Shown here: in pieces, positions 49,316 through 59,445 of the stretch
How positions within the stretch are numbered: the stretch's first letter is position 1
Layout of the letters: each line of letters opens with the position of its first letter
DNA from: Isoetes taiwanensis
Lineage: Eukaryota > Streptophyta > Lycopodiopsida > Isoetales > Isoetaceae
Assembly: GCA_021234155.1 (NCBI GenBank)
Contig: JAJEKV010000070.1
Span: forward strand, 6,508,602-6,572,601
Length of the DNA: 64,000 bases
Direction of reading: 5' to 3'
Notes under the pieces: model-generated
The model's database searches: none
Told to the model about the DNA's origin: nothing
What the model saw: only the letters and a program-made list of their open reading frames with translations
Made by a program: the position numbers and the translations under genes

Positions 49316-52281
49316 ATGGCATGCAAAATGCTAAATCCCCAAGGCCCCAATGATGGTGATCAAGGCAAAGAAAAATCCCCAACTAATGAAGATGACAAAG
49401 ATGATGGGAAAGGAAAGGAAAAGACCAGAAATGAAAAGGATGAAGATGACAAAGATGATGGCAAAGGAAAGGAAAAGACCTCAAATGAAAAGGATGATGC
49501 CACGGAGGAAATTGTACTTTATACTAGGGTCGATTGGAAAAACAAAAAGAATCAAGATCCCGTGCATGCATGCAAATGCAGAGGCAAAGGGGAGAAGGGA
49601 TTATTGTTCTAGCAGATCCTATCAATGCGATTGAATGATGAAAGATTAGGGGAGGACAGGTTAGGTGTGGCAATCTCAAAATTATATGACAATTGGAAGG
49701 AAAAGGGTTCGGGCAAACAAGAATGCCTAGCTTGTGTGAAACAACTAGAGGTTCCAACTATTGTTGCATGGCCTAGGGACGATATTCAACGGAGGGAACT
49801 ACACGTTCCTATAGATGTAGAACCATTGTCAATAATGTTTACACAAATTAGCAAGAGGCCACTTCCAACTTTCAAACATTATCCCACCAAAAGATGCAAG
49901 TCAGATTATGATTGTTCTCCACGAAGCTATGATGAAGGTTAGAGGAGGTGAATGTTGTTGGGCTTCTTGTGTTAGAATGTTCACAATAGAGGAGTTGGTG
50001 GGAGCAAGAGCTACATATCAGGGAACATAAGTGTGATAGCGGGAGGAATTTCATGTACACCATATTTGGCTATGCAATTCGGGATGAAAGATCAAAGAAG
50101 AAAAGATTCCCATTGAATGGAAAGTGGATATGTTCAAAAGCATGGATGGCTATACATGGAATTCCAACCTCTTCTTGGCACAACCGGCAAAAGAGACATG
50201 AAAATGGTAGTAAAATTGCATTGCATGGGAACACCTGGCACAGTAAGGCCTACCTCAAGAACTATAGCTGCAAAGGGAAATATTTGAAAGATATGTGGAT
50301 TTCAATGCAGAAAACATGCCACATAAGAGTAAGAAGGATGAGCAGGGGTAGAGTTATTGTTGAAAAGAGATTGCCATCCCATTGTACCCGGAAAGAGCAT
50401 ATTAGAGGAAATAAATGCATTGCTTCGGGAACTTGGGTGGCCTCTATATCCCAGCCCAGTTTTAGTAGGCTATGGAATAAGCATTTCAAGCATGTGACCA
50501 TAGCAACTTCAAACATAACTTTGCCAAGTGCAATTTATGTGCTAAGCTGAAGGAGACACTAGATAAGACTGTGCAACCAAGTCTAAGGGCAAAGATAAGG
50601 GAACATATGAAGGACCATATGACGGATCAACTATCATGTAGATCAACTTATTGGATGTGGAGGACCTTATACGCAATGGAACCTAATAACTATCTATGTA
50701 TTATACATGATAAAATGGACCAACGTAAGACTTGTCTTCCACAATTCAAGTACATTCCTAAGTCATGTGGAAGATCATACCCTTTCGATTTCAATGGCTG
50801 GGCAATATTGCATGGGCGATCTCGGACCTATTATGGCCATTTTCGGTTTAGAGTTGTGGAGTGATGGTCCAGATTTTCACACGTGGGAGTATCATGAGGT
50901 GTTTAAGAAACTATGAGAAGGGTTACAATGGTCACCTACGGGATCCTACATTAGCCGGGCACTACATAGTGCATTGTTGGATGGAACCCCTAATAGTATT
51001 GAAAAGTTTAGCAAGGCAAGATTTAGGAGGAATGGACCTAATGAACATGTTGGAGCTTCAACATCTGCTAAACCTCGAGATCCTTGACTCCTCTTGCAAC
51101 TAGATAATTGTCTTTGGTCAAAATAAGAATAGGTGGATGTTTTCTTTCTTATCCTACTTAACAATTTGTGGGTATTTTTGAAAGAGTCAATTTGGGGTTC
51201 CTAATGCCCGGACATACTCATGAGGATGTGGATGCATTGTTTGGAAAATATAGTCATGTATTGAGACGCAATGACGGTTACCAACTTTCCCAAAGCTATT
51301 GGAAATATTTCATGGATGTACAAATCCATCTCCTATAGGATCTATCATAGAAGAAGTGCCCTCGATTGGAAGAGTTTTGTGGATGGTTATGCTCTCATGG
51401 AAGGTCATTCTAGACCTCTTCAATTCACTTTTTGGGTGAGAGAAGGGATTCCAATCATGCAATGGAAAATGAGACCTTCGAGAGGAGAAGTGGAGAGGTG
51501 GGGCAGAAATTTGGCGGGGGATGCAAATGGCAAGCCTATGATACCTCTGGTCAACCAAAAGCTCTAAAACCAATCCCAAAGAAGTCAAACAATTGGGCTT
51601 GACTAAGGATGGCATCAATGACTACATCAAGCATTGGCAAACTAATTCAGATGAGACTAATGGTGCATTGATAGATTATTGGAAGAAGGTGATCAACTTG
51701 TTGGATGAGGTAGACACATCCTCGGAACAGCTCTTTGGAAGGGTGGTTCCCTAAAAGTAAGTGGAAAACATTAGTCGGGTGGTCTTGTGAAGATGATGGT
51801 ACCATTACTAGCATTGTGAAGGCATATGCTCCTCCTCAATCGATAAACACTATGTTGGTCCTAAGAAGGATAGGCCAAAATATCTAGGCATGGATTGTTA
51901 TGAACCTTCTATCGACGTGGAGTGCCACCAATTTGTAGTAGTAAAAACCAGCAGATCTAGAGACCTATCCAAAGGTGGGTTGGGATGGACTATCTCAGAT
52001 ATTTGCAAAGAAGAAGGTGATGTTAACTTCAATAAGGTGCTGGGAATGGTGGTGTCCAAAGTACATCGGTTGAGTAATGTCACCGGATAAAGAAAGATAT
52101 TGATTGTTGGACAAAGAGGTGGAGGAGAAATCCTAGTGATCCCGATCTTTGGCTAGACATTGAAACCGTATTGTACTCATGGACTCCAAAACTATTCCTA
52201 GTAAAACAAATGAGAGTTACAATACCTCGGGATGTAAGGAATAAGGTTCTCATATCCTTGGGGATGTTGGTGGAAAAATGA
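49316..52281 (+). pseudogene. Element A transposase-like protein, copy 2
   Basis: Starts MACKMLNPQGPNDGDQGKEK after TTTTAGGTCA and follows copy 1 throughout: the KGKEKT/DDKDDG repeats; GECCWASC; KWICSKAWMAIHGIPTSSW; PNNYLCIIHDKMDQRKTCLP; a Trp-rich stretch; GFLMPGHTHED with VDALFGKYSH-type residues (about 51,210-51,255); and a C-terminus ending MLVEK at TGA 52,279. The second acidic motif reads LDNCLWSK instead of LDNCAGQNKN because TGTGCTGGTCA is TGTCTTTGGTCA here. It is spread over at least six frames. Many breaks fall at CTG/CAG and may be sequence errors, so the gene could be intact in the plant. Confidence 0.6.
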
Positions 52282-52499
52282 TAAACAAGCATTATGTATC
52301 AATCACTTTTAATAAAAGTTGTGTACTACTTGAGTTTCATGATATATGATTTTGTAATTTGAAGTTAAGGTGTGAATTTATATTCCCGTGTGTGATTATA
52401 TGTTAACGTCTATTCTAGTCTAAGGGCAACAAAGTTACTAAAAAAGTGAATTTAACAAAGTTACTAAAAAAGTGCAATATAAAATTTATCCCAAAATTA
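52282..52499. other. Element A right subterminal region
   Basis: AT-rich 3' flank of the transposase, with a tandem doubling of TTTAACAAAGTTACTAAAAA (about 52,430-52,475). The same sequence in reverse is at 15,703-15,919. Confidence 0.6.
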
Positions 52500-52531
52500 A
52501 GACATAATCCCAATTTAATTGAATGATGGTT
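52500..52531 (-). repeat. Element A terminal inverted repeat (right)
   Basis: Ends AATTGAATGATGGTT; exact inverted complement of 40,237-40,268, followed by the second TAGG (52,532-52,535). Confidence 0.92.
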
Positions 52532-55500
52532 TAGGGACCAAGTTATACGGTCAATTTTGCAAAAGAAACAAACACTTACGCCCTACATTGCAGTATTCAG
52601 CAGCCACCTCCTAGGCCAATTGACTACGAGTGTGTTGCACATGAGATAGTTTGGCGCTTCTTCGAAAGGGTGGGCTTCGCCACAAAACGTGGTCCCTAGG
52701 GCAATTTCGACGCTCGAGTCCATTGGCAGAGATGATCACGTTCCGAGAGGGAAGTTGCCCGTCCGGCCGCTGTGGCCTTTGGGAGAGGAATTTTGGGGCA
52801 AGCCGCTTCCGGTGGTTTTTTAGGGTCCGTGCTCCGGGTCAATACCCCCTCTACATCAAGACACGGTAGCAAGGTCCTAGTCAAATCTGACAAGGATAGA
52901 GCCTCCGAAACGTAAACCCTATGAGTTGCCAGGTTCTAGCAGGGTTTGCGTTTTGGGTGCCGAGTTTTGGTCTTTTGCACTTGGGACGTGGCCGATCACA
53001 TGCAGTTGAGAACGCGAAGCAAGGGGAACTGGCGGAATGGAGTTTGGACCTGTGCTCCTCCCGTTGTGGCGGTTAGAAGTCAAGGGCGCTTTTGCAAGAG
53101 CAAGACATTAAATAAATTCGTAATTAATGCATAGTACGGGACTTAAATTCTGATTTTTTGTCAGCTAGCTTCCTAAGTCATCGCCAACATACAGGCCAAC
53201 TTTCAAAATTTTTGGATAAGGTTTAGATCAAATAGTTTGCACTAGAACAGTCCGGGCAGCCTGTTGTTGGGCAGCCGAGCTGACACACTTGCCCAAGTCA
53301 AACAAGGCCAGGACCTTGCAAGGCCTCCTCATTAGAGGGGAGAGTCCCAACCCGGAGAGGCGAGCCCCAAAAAAAGCTTCCCAAGGCAGCCTTTTCTGGC
53401 AAATCGCCCGCCAGGGGGGACGCTAAAGACCACACTCCGGATCTCGGTTCCCGTATCCGGCCGCTGAATCCTTTGTTCAAAGAACCTGGTCCGGAAGGTC
53501 CAAAAATCCAACATCCGTCCCGGAGAACATATCAAACCGCCGAAGCGTCCCGCTGGCGACAGTAGAAACCAAAGTGTTTTGTCGTTCGGACATTGTGGAG
53601 GTTCGAAATGCCGATCCGACTTCGCCACATCGTCGTGCATGCCAAAATTACCCTAGGGACCAAGTTATACGGTCAATTTTGCAAAAGAAACAAACACTTA
53701 CGCCCTACATTGCAAGAGATTCAGCCAGCCCACCTCCTAGGCCAATTGACTACGAGTGTGTTGCACATGAGATAGTTTGGCGCTTCTTGAGAGGGGTGGG
53801 CTTACGCCACAAAACTTCGTCCCTAGGGCAATTTCGACGCTCGAGTCCATTGGCGCGAGATGCATCACGGTTCCCGAGAGGGGAAGTTGCCCGTCCCCGC
53901 CGGCCTTTGGGAGAGGAATTTTGGGGCAAGATGCTTCCGGTGGTTTTAGGGTCCGTGCTTCGGCCAACAACCCCCCTCTACATCAAGACACGGGCGCAAG
54001 GTCCTAGTCAAATCCGACAAGGATAGAGCCTCCAAAACGTAAACCCTATGAGTTGCCGTGTTCTAGCGGGGTTTGGCGCTTTGGGTGCCGAAGTTTTGGT
54101 CTTTTGCACTTGGGACGTGGCGATCACATGCAGTTGAGAACGCCAAGCAAGGGGAACTGACGGAATAGAGTTTGGACCTGTACTCCTCCCGCCAGGCGCT
54201 TAGAAGTCAAGGGCCGCTTTTGCGAGCAAGACATTCGTAAAATTCGTAATTAATGCATAGTACGGACTTAAATTCTGATTTTTTTCGGCCTAGCTTCCTA
54301 AGTCATCGCCAACATACAGGCCAACTTTCAAAAATTTTGGATAAGGTTTAGATCAAATAGTTTGCACTAGAACAGTCCAAGAAATTGTTGTTGGGCAGCC
54401 GAAGCTAGCACACTTGCCCAAGTCAAACAAGGCCAGGACCTTGCAAGGCCTCCTCATTAGAGGGGGAGAGTCCGAACCCCCGTGAGGCGAGCCCCAAAAG
54501 CTTCATGAGACAGCCTTTTCTCGGCAGCGCCCGCCAGGGGCGACGCTAAAGACCACACTCCGATCTCTGGTTCCGTATCCGGACCGTTGAATCCTTTGTT
54601 CAAAGAACCTGGTCCGAAGGTCCAAAAAATCCAACATCCGTCGGGGAAAACATATCAAACCGCTGGCGTCCCCCGGCGGTGTAGAAACCAAAGTGTTTTG
54701 TCGTTCGGACATTGCGAGGTTCGAAATGCCGATCCGACTTCGCCACATCGTCCTAATGCCAAAATTACCCTAGGGACCAAGTTATACGGTCGGTTTTGCA
54801 AAAGAAACAAACACTTACGCCCCCTACATTGCGAAGAGATTCGCCAGCCCACCTCCTAGGCCAATTGACTACGAAAGTGTGTTGCACATGAGATAGTTTG
54901 GCGCTTCTTCCGAAGGGGGTGGGCTTACGCCACAAAACTTCGTCCCTAGGGCAATTTCGACGCTCGAGTCCATTGGCAAAGACAGATCACGGTTCCAGAG
55001 AGGGGAAATTGCCCGTCCGGTCGCTGTGGCCTTTGGGAGAGGAATTTCGGGGCAAGCTGCCCCGAAAGTGGTTTTAGGGTCCGTGCTCCTGGCGTCAACA
55101 CCCCCCCCTACATCAAGACCGCGGCGCAAAGGTCCTAGTCAAATCCGACAAGGATAGAGCCTCCTAAACGTAAACCCTATGAGTTGCCGTGTTCTAGCAG
55201 GGGTTTGCGCTTTGGGTGTCGAAGTTTGGTCTTTTGCACTTGGGGCGTGGCCGATCACATGCAGTTGAGAACGCTACAAGGGGAACCGACGGAATAGAGT
55301 TTGGACTGTACTCCTCCCGTTGTGGCGCTTTAGAAGTCAAGGCCCGCTTTTGCGGTAGCAAGACATTCGTAAATTAAATGATTAATGCATAGTAATGGAC
55401 TTAAATTCTGATTTTTTGTCACCAGCTTCCTAAGTCATCGCCAACATACAGGCCAACTTTCAAAAAATTTTGATAAGGTTTAGATCAAATAGTTTGCACT

Positions 55501-55971
55501 AGAACAACCGGTAGCTTTGTTGTTGGGCAAAATGAGCCGGGCACACTTGCCCAAAGTCAAACAAGGCCGGGACCTTGCAAGGCCTCCTCATTAGAGGGGA
55601 GAGTCCGAACCCCGGGAGGCGAGCCCCAAAAGCTTCCCGAGGCAGCCTTTCCGGCAGCGCCCGCCAGTGGGGGCGACGCTAAAGACCACACTCCCGATCT
55701 CGGTTCCCGTATCCGGCCGTTGAATCCTTTGTTCAAAGAACCTGGTCCGAAGGTCCAAAAATCCAACATCCGTCCGGGAGAACATATCAAACCGCTGGCG
55801 TCCCCGCGGGCGATTAGCTAGAAACCAAAGTGTTTTGTCGTTCGGACATTGCGAGGCTCGAAATGCCGATCCGACTTCGCCACATCGTCCGAATGCCAAA
55901 ATTACCCTAGGGACCAAGTTATACGGCCGGGCTTTGCAAAAAGAAACAAACACTTACGCCTACATTGCGGT

Positions 55972-56674
55972 ATTTTTTGTTTTGAAGAACCGTGTCGACA
56001 ATATATTAAAAGAATGGTAATGTTACAAAGCAAGTGAGGAGGAAGGAGAACTGCCCCAAAGAGACAAAGATACCTCGACACTCCACAACAACCGCAACTC
56101 TATCGCCAGACAAACTAACCATCACCATCTACCACACCCAAGAAGTCCCGCCAAATGGAAAACTTCCGCTCTACTAATCCCGAACACCAAAAGCTTTGAA
56201 ATAGCTTGTACCGAAAGTCGAGGAATCGAGAGGTCGCAGGCTTGCTGAATCCCCGAAGATCCACAACCGCCCCGCTTCCAAATCAACCACACCAACCAAG
56301 CCACGCCTGGATGCAAGGCTTGCTGCCGCGAGGGCGCCAAGCACCAGATACACATGAAGCAAAGAATTGTTGGCTATTCAATCTCACCAAAACAGAGCCC
56401 CGACCCAATCCCGTGCAACCTGCAAATGAGGGCATAAAACCGCATAATGCTTCACGGCCTCACGATGAAGGCCACAACAAGGGCAAAGAGGGCTCACACC
56501 CGCCTAAACCGACTCACAAGGACATTCACCCCCCGACATACGGTGCACCACCTGCCACATAAGCACCCGAACCTTCGGGGGGGGAAGTGAGCTCCATGTC
56601 CACGCCCAAACCGAAGCCCATCGAGAACCCGAAGTCGCAGAGACCACTTGCCCTGCCCGGGCAGAGTGTCATCA
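55972..56674 (-). mobile_element. Longer LINE 3' fragment with zf-RVT-like region
   Basis: Same insertion site and same poly(A) end as the short remnants, but about 700 bases long. On the minus strand (about 56,590-56,390) it reads VRVLMWQVVHRMSGGE, then SPLCPCCGLHREAVKHYAVL and CPHLQVARDW. This is the W.....M..GE...C..C....E...H....C......W pattern of the zinc-binding domain after plant LINE reverse transcriptase. One stop interrupts it. The short remnants match its first 110 bases, so they look like internally deleted descendants. Confidence 0.7.
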
Positions 56675-57321
56675 GCCCACCTCCCCTAGGCCAATTGACT
56701 ACGAAAGTGTGTTGCACATGAGATAGTTTAGCGCTTCTTCGAGAAGGGGTGGGCTTCTGGCCACAAAACTTGGTCCCTAGGGCAATTTCGACGTTCTGAG
56801 TCCATTGGCAAAGACAGATCACGGTTCTAGAGAGGGGAAGTTGCCCGTCCGTCGCCAGGGCCTTTGGGAGAGGAATTTTGGGGCAAGCTGCTTCCGAGTG
56901 GTTTTTAGGGTCCGTGCTCTGGCGTCAACACCCCCCCTCTACATCAAGACATTTGGCCAGCAAGGTCCTAGTCAAATCGACAAGGATAGAGCCTCAAACG
57001 TAAACCCTATTAGTTGCCAGGTTCTAGCAGGGTTTGCGTTTTGGGTGCCGAGTTTTGGTCTTTTGCACTTGGGACGTGGCCGATCACATGCAGTTGAGAA
57101 CGCAAGCAAGGGGAACCGACGGAATGGAGTTTGGACCTGTACTCCTCCCCGCCAGGCGGTTAGAAGTCAAGGGCCGCTTTTGCAAGGTAGCAAGACATTC
57201 GTAAATTCGTAATTAATGCATAGTACGGACTTAAATTCGATTTTTGTCACCTAGCTTCCTAAGTCATCGCCAACATACGAGGCCAACCTTCAAAAAATTT
57301 TGGATAAGGTTTAGATCAAAT

Positions 57322-57918
57322 CAGGGATAGGTTCAATACGTTTAACGCTTTATACGAATAATGATGAATTGTATGATACGGCACATATTTGCCGTGATAA
57401 AACGTAAAAATACGGCAAAAAAAAATTCCATTGAAGATTTTTCAGACGCCGAAACCTTCTAATTCGCCAGACGCTGAAAGTTTTTCGCGTCACGCGAAAT
57501 AGTAAAAAACCGCCAGACGCCGAAAAGGGGTTAAACGTGACGGAAACCTTCTATTTTATGCTGACGCTGAAAATTTCACGACGCCGAACGAAGGTTTTCG
57601 TCTGACGCCAAATTTGAATTTCAAAAAAAAAAAATGAATTTGAAATTCAAATTTCCGCGTCTTGAAATCATTATAAAACGGCAGACGCCGAAACTTTTTT
57701 TCGCACGCTAAACGTAAGGTTTTCGCGACGCCGACGCCGCCGGTTTTCTTGGTTCGCGTCACGCCGAAAAGTTTCACAGACGCTTTCGGCTTTCGTCAGA
57801 CGCTGAATTTTTTTTTTTCGGCGGGTTTTTATATCGTTAAATCATTATTTTATCAAAAATACGTATTTTTGACTTTTTATCGCCGAATTTTGATTTTGTA
57901 CGATAGAACCTATCCCCG
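57322..57918. mobile_element. hAT-like MITE, 597 bp
   Basis: Terminal repeats CAGGGATAGGTTC and (inverted) CGGGGATAGGTTC, flanked by an exact 8-bp duplication GATCAAAT (57,314-57,321 and 57,919-57,926) of array sequence. A CAGGG start with 8-bp duplication is characteristic of hAT. The interior repeats GACGCCGAAA/TTTTCGGCGTC-like motifs in both directions and has no coding frame. Confidence 0.88.
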
Positions 57919-59020
57919 GATCAAATAGTTTGCACTAGAACAACCCGGCAAACTGTTGTTGGGCAGCCGAGCCGGGTACATTTGCCCAAGTCAAACAAGG
58001 CCAGGACCTTGCAAGGCCTCCTCATTAGAGGGGAGAGTCCGAACCCCGTGAGGCGAGCCCAAAAAGCTTCCCGAGGCACCTTTCTGGCGCCCTCCCGGGG
58101 GGAGGGGGTACGCTAAAGACCACACTCCCTGATCTCGGTTCCGTATCCGACCGTTGAATCCTTTGTTCCGGGGAACCTCGTCCGAAAGGTCCAAAAAATC
58201 CAACATCCGCCCGGTAGAACATATCAAACCGCGACAGGCTGCCCCGGCGATTAAGTAGAAACCAAAGTGTTTTGTCGTTCGAACATTGCGGAGGCTCGGA
58301 AATGCCGATCCGACTTCGCCACATCGTCCGGAATGCCAAAATTACCCTAGGGACCAAGTTACGCGGTCAGTTTTGCAAAAGAAAGAAACACTTACGCCCT
58401 ACATTGCAGTATTCAGCAGCCACCTCCTAGGCCAATTGACTACGAAAGTGTGTTGCACATGAGATAGTTTGGCGCTTCTTGAGAAGGGGTGGGCGTCGGC
58501 CACAAAACTTGGTCCCTAGGGCAATGTCGACGCTCGAGTCCATTGGGAGAGATGGTTACGGTTCCCGAGAGGGAAGTTGCCCGTCCATCGCTAGGGGCCT
58601 TCTGGAGAGGACTTTTAGGGCAAGCTGCTTCCGGGTGGTTTTAGGGTCCATGCTCAAGGCCAACACCCCCCTCTACGCCAAGACACGCGGCGCAAGATCC
58701 TAGTCAAATCGACAAGCATAGAGCCTCCAAAACGTAAACCCTATGAGTTGCCGTGTTTCTAGCGGGGTTTGCGTTTTGGGTGCTTTGAGTTTTGGTCTTT
58801 TGCACTTGGGGCGTGGCCAATCACATGCGATTGAGAACGCCGAGCAAGGGGCCCGACGGAATGGAGTTTGGACACAGTACTCCTCCCGTTGTGGCAGTTA
58901 GAAGTCAAGGCCCGCTTTTGCAGTAGCAAGACATTCGTAAATTCGTAATTAATGCATAGTACGGACTTAAATTCTGATTTTTTGTCAGCTAGCATCCTAA
59001 GTCATCGCCAACATACAGGC

Positions 59021-59445
59021 ATGTTGAGATAAACTACATCTTCGCATGTTGGTAGGGTATTAGTTCTCATAGCAGGGGACAAAATTAAAAAATATATATA
59101 TATATATGTCGTCGTAACAAGCGAACACGTAGCTACATATACTATTGGTGGAAAACTAACCTTTTTAAATCTAACAAAATAAAATTTTAAGATAAACTAC
59201 ATCTTTGCATGTTGGTAAGGTATTAGTTATCGTAGCAGGTAAGGTATTACTAGTTATCATCATCGTATTATATACCTCATAGCTCAACGGATGTACCACA
59301 AAACATTGAACATTTTCATGGTGGTATATTTCATAACTTTAACGGGTGTAGCAAGTCAAATAAATTCCTATCCAGTTAAATAAACCCATGTATCAAGTGT
59401 ACATGCATTCTATACTATTTAAAAAAAAAAAAAAAAAAAAATTTT
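59021..59445. other. Element B interior, right of array
   Basis: AT-rich; GATAAACTACATCTTCGCAT (59,028) recurs as GATAAACTACATCTTTGCAT (59,191) with about 50 bases of following similarity, a diverged direct repeat. Ends in an A run then a T run. No gene. Confidence 0.55.

Larger units (their letters stand above)
40237..52531 (+). mobile_element. Element A, copy 2: complete 12,295-bp TIR transposon
   Basis: Bounded by perfect 32-bp inverted repeats (40,237-40,268 and 52,500-52,531) and a TAGG duplication, within an otherwise continuous array unit, so the limits are exact. Gene order from the right: transposase (plus, 49,316-52,281), 132-codon ORF (minus, 47,490-47,087), DUF8039-like frame (plus, 46,446-46,760) and accessory gene (minus, 46,022 to about 40,648). 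The two large genes diverge from the middle and run toward the ends. The 4-bp duplication excludes hAT and Mutator (8-9 bp), CACTA and Harbinger (3 bp) and Tc1 (TA), and is compatible with superfamilies such as Sola or Academ; I cannot decide. Strand is given by the transposase. Confidence 0.88.
52532..59020 (+). repeat. Tandem array, right part (about 5 units)
   Basis: Resumes at AGGGACCAAGTTATACGG, the next base pairs of the unit broken at 40,236. The CGTTCGGACATTG landmark recurs near 53,572, 54,694, 55,829 and 58,266. The last spacing is lengthened by the long LINE copy and the hAT-like MITE. It ends at CAACATACAGGC (59,020), where unique sequence begins. Confidence 0.9.

Noticed and set aside
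40237-52531. Reading the 15.7-27.6 and 40.2-52.5 kb similarity as an assembly palindrome (inverted duplication artefact)
   Set aside because: Copy 2 has exact termini and a target duplication, the flanks differ, and copy 1 has a 1.9-kb insertion absent from copy 2, so these are two insertions. An error inside the array remains possible.
15671-52531. Assigning element A to CACTA because of the DUF8039-like frame
   Set aside because: Termini begin AACCATC, not CACTA, the duplication is 4 bp, and the transposase motifs are not TNP2.
56206-56562. 118-codon plus-strand frame, proline- and histidine-rich
   Set aside because: It is the complement of the LINE zf-RVT-like region read on the minus strand.
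28500-58960. Dozens of 60-170-codon frames in the tandem array, some repeated exactly (for example at 32,989 and 35,353)
   Set aside because: Frames shift from unit to unit at variable sites, occur on both strands, and identity only reflects recent duplication of the DNA.
28248-59020. CRISPR-like repeat array
   Set aside because: Units are about 1.13 kb with no short repeat-spacer structure, and the setting is plant nuclear DNA.
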